Below are positions 56,529-64,000 of a stretch of 64,000 nucleotides of DNA, piece after piece. The notes below the pieces were generated by a model. The model was not told the DNA's origin. It worked only from the letters and a program-made list of their open reading frames with translations, and searched no databases. The stretch is from Nocardia australiensis. Lineage in GTDB: Bacteria > Actinomycetota > Actinomycetes > Mycobacteriales > Mycobacteriaceae. Every line of letters starts with the position of its first letter. Position 1 is the stretch's first letter. The translations under genes were made by a program, and so were the position numbers. The DNA is taken from positions 992,001 to 1,056,000 of the forward strand of contig NZ_JAJFZM010000001.1 in assembly GCF_020733705.1 (NCBI RefSeq). The letters are read 5' to 3'.

Positions 56529-57689
56529 TCAGTACGACTTCGGCAAGCCGAGCGAGTACTGCGCGACGAAGTTCAGGATCATTTCGCGACTGACCGGTGC
56601 GACGCGGCTGATGCGCGCGGCGGCCAGCATGGCGGCCAACCCGTATTCCTTGGTGAGACCGGCACCGCCATGGGTTTGGATGGCCTGGTCGAGTGCCTTG
56701 ATACTCGCTTCTGCCGCAGCGTATTTCGCCATATTCGCGGCTTCGGCGGCACCCATTTCGTCGCCCGCGTCATACAGGTACGCGGCCTTCTGCATCATCA
56801 GCTTGGCCTGTTCCAGTTCGATCTTCACCTGGGCGAGCGGATGCGCGATGCCCTGGTGCGCGCCGATCGGGGTCTTCCAGACCGTCCGCTCCTTGGCGTA
56901 TTCGACGGCACGGTCGATGGCGTAGCGGCCGATGCCGACGGCCATGGACGCGCCCATGATGCGCTCCGGGTTCAGGCCGGAGAACAGCTGCATCAGCGCG
57001 GCGTCTTCCTTGCCTACCAACGCGGTCGATGGCAGCCGCACATCATCGAGGAACAGCGTGAACTGGTGATCCGGTTCGACGATGTCCATTTCCTGGGGCG
57101 TCTTCTGGAAGCCTTCGGCATCGGTCGGCACGATGAACAGCGCCGGCTTGAGCTTGCCCGTCTTGTGGTCCTCGGTGCGGGACACGATGAGCACGGCCTC
57201 GGCCTGATCCACGCCGGAGATGAAGATCTTGCGGCCGTTGAGGATCCAGTCATCACCGTCGCGGCGGGCGGTGGTGGAGATCTGGTGCGAGTTGGAGCCG
57301 GCGTCGGGCTCGGTGATACCGAAGACCATCTTGCTGCTGCCGTCGGCGAGTTTCGGCAGCCAGTACTGCTTCTGCTCATCGGTACCGTACTTGGTGAGGA
57401 TGGTGCCGCAAATGGCCGGAGAGACCACCATGAGCAGCAGCCCGGCGCCATGGGCGGAAAGCTCCTCCATCACCAGCGCAAGCTCGTACATGCCCGCGCC
57501 ACCGCCGCCGTACTGCTCAGGCAGGTTCACCCCGAGGAAGCCGAGTTTGCCTGCCTCGTCCCACAATTCCGACAACGGCTCGTGCTTGCGGGCCTTCGGC
57601 AGTACGTAGTCGCGGTAGTTGTATTTCGCGGCGAGCGCGGCAACCGCCGCGCGCAGTGCCTTCTGCTCTTCGGTTTCGATGAAGCTCAT
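56529..57689 (-). CDS. fadE12: Acyl-CoA dehydrogenase (FadE12-like)
   Basis: A 386-residue flavin acyl-CoA dehydrogenase. Motifs: LGVNLPEQYGGGGAGM, FGITEPDAGSNSHQISTTA for FAD contact, and THGGAGLTKEYGLAAM near the C-terminus. It forms a 2,3-double bond in an acyl-CoA. The start overlaps the accA2 stop (ATGA) and has CAGGAG upstream, so it is coupled. The substrate is unknown; branched-chain or isoprenoid acyl-CoA is suggested by the neighbours. Confidence 0.93.
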   Translation of the reverse strand: MSFIETEEQKALRAAVAALAAKYNYRDYVLPKARKHEPLSELWDEAGKLGFLGVNLPEQYGGGGAGMYELALVMEELSAHGAGLLLMVVSPAICGTILTKYGTDEQKQYWLPKLADGSSKMVFGITEPDAGSNSHQISTTARRDGDDWILNGRKIFISGVDQAEAVLIVSRTEDHKTGKLKPALFIVPTDAEGFQKTPQEMDIVEPDHQFTLFLDDVRLPSTALVGKEDAALMQLFSGLNPERIMGASMAVGIGRYAIDRAVEYAKERTVWKTPIGAHQGIAHPLAQVKIELEQAKLMMQKAAYLYDAGDEMGAAEAANMAKYAAAEASIKALDQAIQTHGGAGLTKEYGLAAMLAAARISRVAPVSREMILNFVAQYSLGLPKSY

Positions 57690-59800
57690 CGATTCTCCTG
57701 TTCTTCGTTGTCTTCGGCCGGATCGACGACCGCGAGAACGGCGCCAACGTCGACCTGCTGGCCGACGGTGACGTTGAGGGCACTGAGGACACCCGCGGCG
57801 GGAGCGGCGATGGTGTGTTCCATCTTCATCGCCTCCAGCCATAGGATCGGCTGCCCCTGTTCGACCGTGCTGCCGACCTCGGCGCCGAGCCGAATCACGC
57901 TGCCCGGCATGGGTGCGAGCAGTGATCCGGTCGCCACCTGATCGGCCGGATCGCTGAAGCGCGGCAGCCTGCGCACGCTGACCGGTCCGAGCGGCGAATC
58001 CACGCAGACCAGATCGCCATAGCGCACGACGGCGAAATGCCTTCGCACCGCGCCACGTTCGCCGGGTACCGCGAGCACGACGTGCTCCGGCGTCGCCTCG
58101 ATGAGCTCGAGACCATCGTGGCCCTCCACCGTCACACCATCGCGAGTGAACAGGTAGTCGATGTCATGCGTACCGGTGGTGCGGCTTTCGTATGATTTGC
58201 GCTGCGCCTGCGAGGGCAGATTCCGCCAACCCGCCGGGATACCACCGTCTACCCGCGCGGAACGGCGGTTGGCCGCCGCCTCCGCGAACGCGGCGGCGAC
58301 GATGGACAGTTCCTCGTCGGCATCCGAAACCGACGGCGCGGCAAGAGTATCCAGGCCGTGGGTGGCGAAGAATGCCGTATCCGTATCGCCCGCCAGGAAG
58401 GCCGGGTGGCGCAGTACCCGCACCAACAGGTCGCGGTTGGTGACCAGACCGTGAATCTTGGCGCGGTGCAAAGCCGTTGCCAAGAGCCGCGCCGCCTCGG
58501 CGCGGGTGTCGCCATATGAGATGACCTTGGCGAGCATCGGGTCGTAATGCACCCCGACGATCGAGCCGTCGACGACGCCGGTGTCCAGGCGCACGCCGGG
58601 TCGGTCGAGAATATCGAATTCGGTTGTTACCGAGGGAATATCGATGCGGTGCACGGTGCCGCTCTGTGGCTGCCAGTCATGCGCCGGGTCCTCGGCGTAC
58701 AGGCGGACCTCGATGGAATGCCCGCGCAGCGGCGGAACCGTAGACGGCAACCGCTCGCCCGCAGCGATGTCGAGCTGCAAGCGCACCAGATCCAGTCCGG
58801 TGGTGCATTCGGTGACCGGATGTTCCACCTGGAGACGGGTATTCATCTCCAGGAAGAAGAACTCGCCACGCTCGTCGGCCAGGAATTCGACGGTGCCCGC
58901 ACCTGCGTAGCCGATGGCGCCGGTGGCCAGGCGTGCCGCCTCGAAGAGTCGCTCCCGCATGGTCGGAGCATCGGCCCCGTTGGCGAGGCCCGCGTTCTCG
59001 GACCCCTGACCTCGCAGGGCGTCGATGCGTTCGACCAGTGGTGACGGCGCTTCCTCGATCACCTTCTGGTGGCGGCGCTGAATGGAGCATTCGCGCTCGC
59101 CGACTGCCCAGATAGCGCCGTGTGTATCCGCCATGACCTGTACCTCGATGTGCCTGCCGGTCTCCAGATAGCGTTCACAGAACACGGTCGGATCACCGAA
59201 CGCGGATTCGGCTTCCCTGCGCGCGGCGGCGATTTGGGGCTCCAGGTCGGCAAGTTCGCGCACCACTCGCATGCCACGGCCACCGCCGCCCGCGGACGCC
59301 TTGATGAGCACCGGCAGATGTGCCTCGGTGACCTCGGCCGGATCGAGCTCGGCCAGCACCGGGACACCGGCCGCGTCCATCATCTTCTTCGAGGCGACCT
59401 TCGAGCCCATCTGCTCGATGGCCTCGACCGGCGGACCGACCCACACCAAACCGGCACCGAGCACGGCGCGCGCGAATTCCGCGTTCTCGGAAAGGAATCC
59501 GTAACCCGGGTGGATGGCGTCGGCGCCGGTGGCGAGCGCGGCTTCGATGATCAGCTCACCGCGCAGGTAAGTTTCGGCCGGGGTATCGCCGGGCAAACGA
59601 ACCGCGGCGTCGGCCTCGGCCACATGCGGTGCGGCGGCGTCCGCGTCGGAGTACACCGCGACCGTGCCGATACCCATGCGACGGCAGGTGGCGAACACCC
59701 GTCGCGCGATCTCGCCGCGGTTGGCAACCAGAACATTCGTAATCGACCCACCCGGCACCGGGCCACCGCCGCTGGTCGAATCGCTTTGCGATGCACTCAT
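57686..59800 (-). CDS. accA2: Biotin-dependent acyl-CoA carboxylase alpha subunit
   Basis: A 704-residue biotin carboxylase/biotin carrier fusion. Biotin carboxylase parts: VLVANRGEIARRVFATCRRMG, ATP-grasp KASAGGGGRGMRVV, FLEMNTRLQVEHPVTE and HSIEVRLYAEDP. The C-terminal carrier has AMKMEH with the biotinylated Lys. It carboxylates biotin for AccD2. ATG 59800 has GAGG upstream; it begins 8 bp after the accD2 stop. Length and order fit the propionyl/methylcrotonyl-type carboxylases (Rv0973c-like). Confidence 0.95.
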   Translation of the reverse strand: MSASQSDSTSGGGPVPGGSITNVLVANRGEIARRVFATCRRMGIGTVAVYSDADAAAPHVAEADAAVRLPGDTPAETYLRGELIIEAALATGADAIHPGYGFLSENAEFARAVLGAGLVWVGPPVEAIEQMGSKVASKKMMDAAGVPVLAELDPAEVTEAHLPVLIKASAGGGGRGMRVVRELADLEPQIAAARREAESAFGDPTVFCERYLETGRHIEVQVMADTHGAIWAVGERECSIQRRHQKVIEEAPSPLVERIDALRGQGSENAGLANGADAPTMRERLFEAARLATGAIGYAGAGTVEFLADERGEFFFLEMNTRLQVEHPVTECTTGLDLVRLQLDIAAGERLPSTVPPLRGHSIEVRLYAEDPAHDWQPQSGTVHRIDIPSVTTEFDILDRPGVRLDTGVVDGSIVGVHYDPMLAKVISYGDTRAEAARLLATALHRAKIHGLVTNRDLLVRVLRHPAFLAGDTDTAFFATHGLDTLAAPSVSDADEELSIVAAAFAEAAANRRSARVDGGIPAGWRNLPSQAQRKSYESRTTGTHDIDYLFTRDGVTVEGHDGLELIEATPEHVVLAVPGERGAVRRHFAVVRYGDLVCVDSPLGPVSVRRLPRFSDPADQVATGSLLAPMPGSVIRLGAEVGSTVEQGQPILWLEAMKMEHTIAAPAAGVLSALNVTVGQQVDVGAVLAVVDPAEDNEEQENR

Positions 59801-59808
59801 GTTCGGCC

Positions 59809-61407
59809 TCACATTCGGAAGACGCCGAAGCCATCGGCGCCCTTGATCGGAGCATTGTGAATGGCCGACAGGGACATTCCCAACACCGTGCGGGTATCGC
59901 GGGGGTCGATGACACCGTCGTCGTAGAGGCGTCCGGACATGAACATCGCCAGCGACTCGGCCTCGATCTGGGCCTCGATCATCGCGCGCATGCCCGCGTC
60001 GGCGTTCTCGTCGAACGGCAGACCCTTCGCCTCGGCGGCAGCCCGCCCGACAATGGAGATCACGCCCGCCAGTTGCGCCCCACCCATGACGGCGGATTTC
60101 GCACTGGGCCACGCGAACACGAAACGGGGATCGTAGGCGCGGCCGCACATACCGTAATGGCCTGCGCCGTAGGAGGATCCCATCAGCACCGAGATGTGCG
60201 GGACCGTCGAGTTGGAGACCGCGTTGATCATCATCGCGCCGTGCTTGATGATGCCGCGCTGCTCGTATTCTTTGCCCACCATGTAGCCGGTGGTGTTGTG
60301 CAGGAACAACAGTGGCGTATTCGACTTATTGGCCAGCTGGATGAACTGGGTGGCCTTCTGCGATTCCTCGGAGAACAGCACGCCGCGCGCATTGGCGAGA
60401 ATGCCGACCGGATAGCCGTGCAATTGCGCCCACCCGGTCACCAGGCTGCTGCCGTAGAGCGGCTTGAACTCGTCGAAATCGGATCCGTCGACGATGCGGG
60501 CGATAACCTCGCGCGGGTCGAAGGGGATCTTCAGATCCGGCGGAACGATGCCGAGCAGATCAGCGGGGTCATATAGCGGTTCGATCACCTCGGCGCGGGG
60601 CGCGGGACCCTGCTTGCGCCAGTTGAGCCGCTTGACGATGGAGCGTCCGATACGGATCGCGTCCTGCTCATCGAGTGCGTAGTAGTCCGCGAGACCCGAG
60701 ACCCGCGCGTGCATATCGGCGCCGCCGAGCGATTCGTCGTCGGACTCCTCGCCGGTGGCCATCTTCACCAGCGGCGGACCACCGAGGAACACCTTGGAGC
60801 GTTCCTTGATCATCACCACGTGATCGGACATGCCGGGGATATAGGCACCACCGGCGGTCGAATTTCCGAAGACCAGTGCGATGGTCGGGATACCCGCCGC
60901 CGACGCCTGGGTGAGGTCGCGGAACATGCGACCACCCGGAACGAACACTTCCTTCTGCGTCGGCAGATCCGCGCCACCGGACTCCACCAGCGAAATCACC
61001 GGCAGCCGGTTTTCGCGCACAATGTCGTTGATGCGCAGCGTCTTTCGTAGCGTCCACGGATTCGAAGTGCCGCCACGCACGGTCGGATCGGGCGCGAGGA
61101 TCATGCATTCGACGCCCTCGACCACACCGATACCCGCGATGGTGCTCGCACCGACGTGGAAGTCGCTGCCCCAGCCCGCGAGCGCGCACAACTCGAGGAA
61201 CGGCGAGTCCTCGTCGAGCAGCAACTCGATGCGTTCGCGCGCGGTGAGCTTGCCGCGCTTGCGATGGCGGGCCAGCTTCTCCGGGCCGCCACCGGCGATG
61301 GCTTTGGCGAATTCGGCCTCCACCTCGGTGAGCTTGGTCGTCATCGCCTCGGCGGCGGCCTGGTAGTCCGGCGAACCGGTGTCCAAGGTGGTGCGCAGAG
61401 TGGTCAT
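59809..61407 (-). CDS. accD2: Acyl-CoA carboxylase beta subunit (carboxyltransferase)
   Basis: A 532-residue carboxyltransferase. Conserved blocks: LVESGGADLPTQKEVFVPGGRMFRDL, GNSTAGGAYIPGMSDHVVMI, and SSYGAGHYGMCGRAYDPRF with oxyanion Gly pairs. It moves CO2 from carboxybiotin to an acyl-CoA. The methylcrotonyl/geranyl-CoA-type sequence suggests a 3-methyl-2-enoyl substrate (inference). The ATG overlaps the fadE13 stop (ATGA). Confidence 0.95.
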   Translation of the reverse strand: MTTLRTTLDTGSPDYQAAAEAMTTKLTEVEAEFAKAIAGGGPEKLARHRKRGKLTARERIELLLDEDSPFLELCALAGWGSDFHVGASTIAGIGVVEGVECMILAPDPTVRGGTSNPWTLRKTLRINDIVRENRLPVISLVESGGADLPTQKEVFVPGGRMFRDLTQASAAGIPTIALVFGNSTAGGAYIPGMSDHVVMIKERSKVFLGGPPLVKMATGEESDDESLGGADMHARVSGLADYYALDEQDAIRIGRSIVKRLNWRKQGPAPRAEVIEPLYDPADLLGIVPPDLKIPFDPREVIARIVDGSDFDEFKPLYGSSLVTGWAQLHGYPVGILANARGVLFSEESQKATQFIQLANKSNTPLLFLHNTTGYMVGKEYEQRGIIKHGAMMINAVSNSTVPHISVLMGSSYGAGHYGMCGRAYDPRFVFAWPSAKSAVMGGAQLAGVISIVGRAAAEAKGLPFDENADAGMRAMIEAQIEAESLAMFMSGRLYDDGVIDPRDTRTVLGMSLSAIHNAPIKGADGFGVFRM

Positions 61408-62564
61408 GCCTGATACCCCAATCGCTTCGCGGCCAGGCCGGTGAGTATTTCTGTTGTGCCGCCGCCGATTCCGAGGATGCGCATATCGCGGTACTGACGC
61501 TCGATCTCGGATTCGCGCATGTAGCCGAGGCCGCCGAACAGCTGCACGGCCTGATTCGCCACCCACTCACCGGCCTCGACAGCAGTGTTCTTCGCGAAGC
61601 ACACTTCGGCGATGAGATCGGTTTCGCCCGCCGCGCTGCGGCCCACGACATCGCGGGCGTAGACCCTGGCCACGTCGATGCGCCGCGCCATTTCGGTGAC
61701 GGTGTTCTGCACGGCCTGCCTGCTGATCAACGGGCGGCCGAAGGTCTCGCGGTCCCGGACCCACCGCAACGTGAGGTCGAGGCAGCGCTGTGCGCTCGAA
61801 TACGCCTGCACCGCGAGGCCGACGCGCTCGCTCACGAACGCGCCCGCGATCTGATAGAAGCCGCTGTTCTCCGGTCCGACCAGATTCGCCGCCGGCACTC
61901 GGACATCCACGTAGGACAGTTCGGCGGTATCGGAGGCGAGCCAACCCATCTTCTCCAGCTTGCGGCTGACGGTGAATCCCGGCGTGCCCTTCTCCACGAT
62001 CAGCAGCGAAATCCCGCTCGAGCCAGGGCCGCCCGTGCGCACCGCCGTGACGACGAAATCGGCACGCACGCCGGAGGTGATGTAGGTCTTCGCGCCATTG
62101 ACGATGTAGTGATCGCCATCGCGACGCGCGGCGGTGGTGAGGTGGCCGACGTCGGAGCCGCCGCCGGGTTCGGTAATGGCCAGCGAACCGATCTTCGCAC
62201 CGGCCAGCGTCGGCTTGGCGAAGCGCTCGATATGGTCGGCATTGCCGGAGGCGATAATGTGCGGCACCGAGATTCCGCAGGTGAACAGCGAGGCGAACAA
62301 GCCACCGGAGGCGCCGGCCTGGTGTAGTTCCTCGCAGACGATCATCGCGTCGATGGCGTCACCGCCGCAACCGCCCGCGGCTTCCGGGTATTGGATGCCG
62401 AGCAGACCGAGCGCACCGGCCTTCTCGTGTAGTTCGCGCGGGATCTCTCCGGCGCGTTCCCACTCGTCCATATGCGGCAGGATTTCCCGCTCGGTGAAAC
62501 TCCGCACGGTGTCACGCAATTCGCGACGCTCAGGCGTTTTCCATGGGCTCACCGCGACACTCAC
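61404..62564 (-). CDS. fadE13: Acyl-CoA dehydrogenase (FadE13-like)
   Basis: A 386-residue acyl-CoA dehydrogenase with SLAITEPGGGSDVGHLTTAA (FAD/substrate), TYITSGVRADFVVTAVRTGG and the C-terminal QLFGGLGYMRESEIERQYRDMRILGIGGGTTEI, where Glu in YMRE/EIERQ is typical of isovaleryl-type enzymes. GTG 62564 is set by GGAGGTGAC 7-8 nt upstream; a TTG at 62585 is the longer alternative. Coupled by ATGA to accD2 and 85 bp after the AtuA-like gene. Confidence 0.93.
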   Translation of the reverse strand: MSVAVSPWKTPERRELRDTVRSFTEREILPHMDEWERAGEIPRELHEKAGALGLLGIQYPEAAGGCGGDAIDAMIVCEELHQAGASGGLFASLFTCGISVPHIIASGNADHIERFAKPTLAGAKIGSLAITEPGGGSDVGHLTTAARRDGDHYIVNGAKTYITSGVRADFVVTAVRTGGPGSSGISLLIVEKGTPGFTVSRKLEKMGWLASDTAELSYVDVRVPAANLVGPENSGFYQIAGAFVSERVGLAVQAYSSAQRCLDLTLRWVRDRETFGRPLISRQAVQNTVTEMARRIDVARVYARDVVGRSAAGETDLIAEVCFAKNTAVEAGEWVANQAVQLFGGLGYMRESEIERQYRDMRILGIGGGTTEILTGLAAKRLGYQA

Positions 62565-62649
62565 AGGCCCGTCACCTCCAGACAAAACTCCCCGGTCGCC
62601 GATGCGGTCCTATCGATCGCTCGGGACGGGCTGGTCGGGTATCGCACGC

Positions 62650-64000
62650 TCATGGCAACAGCTCCAATGGAATTTCGAGGTAACGCGAGCGCAGCCATTC
62701 GCCGAGCCCTTTGGCCTGTGGGTCGAAGCGGGCCTGATAGGCCACGCCCTGCCCGAGCAGACCTTCGATAATGAAGTTCACCGCACGCAGATTCGGTAGC
62801 ACGTGCCGGGTGACGGTCATCGCGGCGGCCTCGGGGAGCAGCTCTCGCAGCCGCTCGACGGTCAGCGTGTGGACCAGCCAGCGCCACTGCTCGTCGGTGC
62901 GCACCCACACTCCGATATTCGCGTTACCACCCTTGTCGCCGCTGCGGGCGAGCGCGATGGCACCCAGCGGCGCACGGCGAGTTTCCGTGGCGGACAAGGG
63001 TTCCGGTAGCTCGGGCGCAGCGACGTCGGACAATTCGAGTGTGTCGGAGGCGGGGGCGATCTCGACGCGGGTGCCGCCGGGAAGCACAGCGGCGTGCGGC
63101 ACCTCGTTCGCGTCGACATAGCCCGGCGTATACACGCCGTACGGAGAACCGTTGCCCGGCAAGGAGGTAAAGCTCGCGCCCGGATAACTCGCCAGTGCCA
63201 GCTCGACGGCCACACTGGAGAACGCGCGCCCGACCTTGTTCGGATCCGGGTCACGGACCACGCAGCGCAGCAGCGCGCTGGCCTGTTCCTCGGTTTCGGC
63301 GTCCGGCCGATCCAGCCGGGCCAGCGTCCACGAAAGTTCGGCCGGTCGAACAGACAGCCATGATTCCAATTGACGTTGCGCCAGTGCGGCTTTCGCCTCG
63401 ATATCGAGGCCCGTCAGCACGAACTCCATCTCGTTACGGAAGCCGCCGAGGGTATTGAGCGACACCTTGAGTCGCGGCGGCGGCGCCTCGCCGGTGACAC
63501 CGCTGATGAGCACCCGGTCGGGACCGTCCTGAGCAAGCTCGATGGTGTCGAGGCGCGTGGTGACATCCGGGCCCGCGTATCGGGCGCTCTGAATCTCGTA
63601 CATCAGCTGGGCTTCGACGGTATCGACGGTGGCCGCGCCGCCGGTGCCCTCGTGTTTGGTGATGACACTGCTGCCATCCCTGCGGATTTCGGCGATCGGG
63701 AAGCCGGGACGGCCGAGATCGGGCAGCTCGGTGAAGAACGCGAAGTTGCCGCCGGTCGCCTGAGTGCCGCACTCGATAACGTGCCCCGCCACCACCGCGC
63801 CCGCCAGCTGGTCGTAATCGGTACGCCCCCAACCGAAATGGGCGGCGCCCGGGGCGAGTACCACCGACGCGTCGGTGACCCGGCCGGTGACGACGATGTC
63901 GGCGCCCGCGTTCAGGCATTCGACAATGCCCCAGCCGCCGAGGTAAGCGTTCGCGGTGAGCGGCGCCCCGAGGCCGAGCTCGCCGGCCCGCGCGAGCAGA
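62650..64000 (-). CDS. AtuA-like (DUF1446) protein, partial
   Basis: The C-terminal 450 codons of an acyclic-terpene-utilisation AtuA-family (DUF1446) protein; the frame is open to the right edge, and the N-terminus lies outside. Visible segments include VTGRVTDASVVLAPGAAHFGWG, GNFAFF, and a C-terminal LARSGDKGGNANIGVWVRTDEQW followed by VNFIIEGLLGQG. In M. tuberculosis the gene before fadE13 (Rv0976c) is of the same type. It likely heads the operon. Its biochemical role is not established; in pseudomonads AtuA is needed for citronellol/geraniol growth. Confidence 0.9.
   Translation of the reverse strand, partial: LLARAGELGLGAPLTANAYLGGWGIVECLNAGADIVVTGRVTDASVVLAPGAAHFGWGRTDYDQLAGAVVAGHVIECGTQATGGNFAFFTELPDLGRPGFPIAEIRRDGSSVITKHEGTGGAATVDTVEAQLMYEIQSARYAGPDVTTRLDTIELAQDGPDRVLISGVTGEAPPPRLKVSLNTLGGFRNEMEFVLTGLDIEAKAALAQRQLESWLSVRPAELSWTLARLDRPDAETEEQASALLRCVVRDPDPNKVGRAFSSVAVELALASYPGASFTSLPGNGSPYGVYTPGYVDANEVPHAAVLPGGTRVEIAPASDTLELSDVAAPELPEPLSATETRRAPLGAIALARSGDKGGNANIGVWVRTDEQWRWLVHTLTVERLRELLPEAAAMTVTRHVLPNLRAVNFIIEGLLGQGVAYQARFDPQAKGLGEWLRSRYLEIPLELLP

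Overview
The window is a high-GC actinobacterial chromosome segment, most likely from a Nocardia or close mycolic-acid relative. Pointers are the strong G/C third-position bias, frequent GTG/TTG starts, many apparently leaderless genes, and gene order shared with Mycobacterium tuberculosis in two blocks. The first block matches the Rv0422c-Rv0441c neighbourhood: groEL2, pssA/psd, a CDC48-type ATPase, a carboxylate-amine ligase, sodC, the Rv0431/VirR-like gene, an Rv0430-like gene, def, a GNAT gene, xthA, thiC and thiD. The second matches Rv0976c-Rv0971c (AtuA-like gene, fadE13, accD2, accA2, fadE12, echA7). I saw no tRNA, rRNA, CRISPR array, insertion sequence or prophage gene. These comparisons rest on recalled gene orders and visible protein motifs; no search was run.

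Layout. 1-6.1 kb: end of a prolyl oligopeptidase, an alpha/beta hydrolase, an 876-bp non-coding block of interspersed repeats, a TetR gene with a palindromic divergent region, a PepSY membrane protein behind an IdeR-like iron box, and a membrane protein. 6.1-13.6 kb: groEL2 under two CIRCE operators, glutamine-dependent NAD synthetase, a HTH/Clp_N regulator with two matching operators, the psd-pssA operon and a GlsB-like protein. 13.8-20.1 kb: a FabH-like ketoacyl synthase, a SIMPL lipoprotein and SRPBCC protein, then a sensory-redox operon: a response regulator fused to a thioredoxin-reductase-like flavoprotein, a cyclic-nucleotide-domain histidine kinase and a UBP-type zinc finger. 20.2-30.5 kb: a lipoprotein, the two-domain AAA ATPase, a polytopic membrane protein and a complete mrpACDEFG cation/proton antiporter operon. 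30.5-40.8 kb: PAP2-family protein, carboxylate-amine ligase, sodC, VirR-like protein, DUF3263 protein, def, GNAT, xthA, TetR, VOC protein and thiC under a TPP riboswitch. 40.8-48.3 kb: a TetR/ketoacyl-synthase divergon with two operator copies, a thioesterase, a CobW GTPase behind a Zur-like box, thiD, another TetR, an NmrA-like protein and a methyltransferase. 48.4-52.7 kb: cell-envelope glycosyltransferases. 52.8-53.6 kb: a TacA/TacT-type toxin-antitoxin pair. 54-64 kb: a hypothetical gene, a TetR gene and a translationally coupled acyl-CoA carboxylase/dehydrogenase operon running off the right edge.

Functional threads. Metal and stress control is visible in the DNA itself: an IdeR box, a Zur box, paired CIRCE sites and a TPP riboswitch. 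Several regulated genes appear leaderless, with the operator lying on the -10 element and touching the start codon. The genes I would examine first are the flavoprotein/kinase/zinc-finger operon, the Clp_N-domain regulator, and the divergent promoters with duplicated or nested palindromes.
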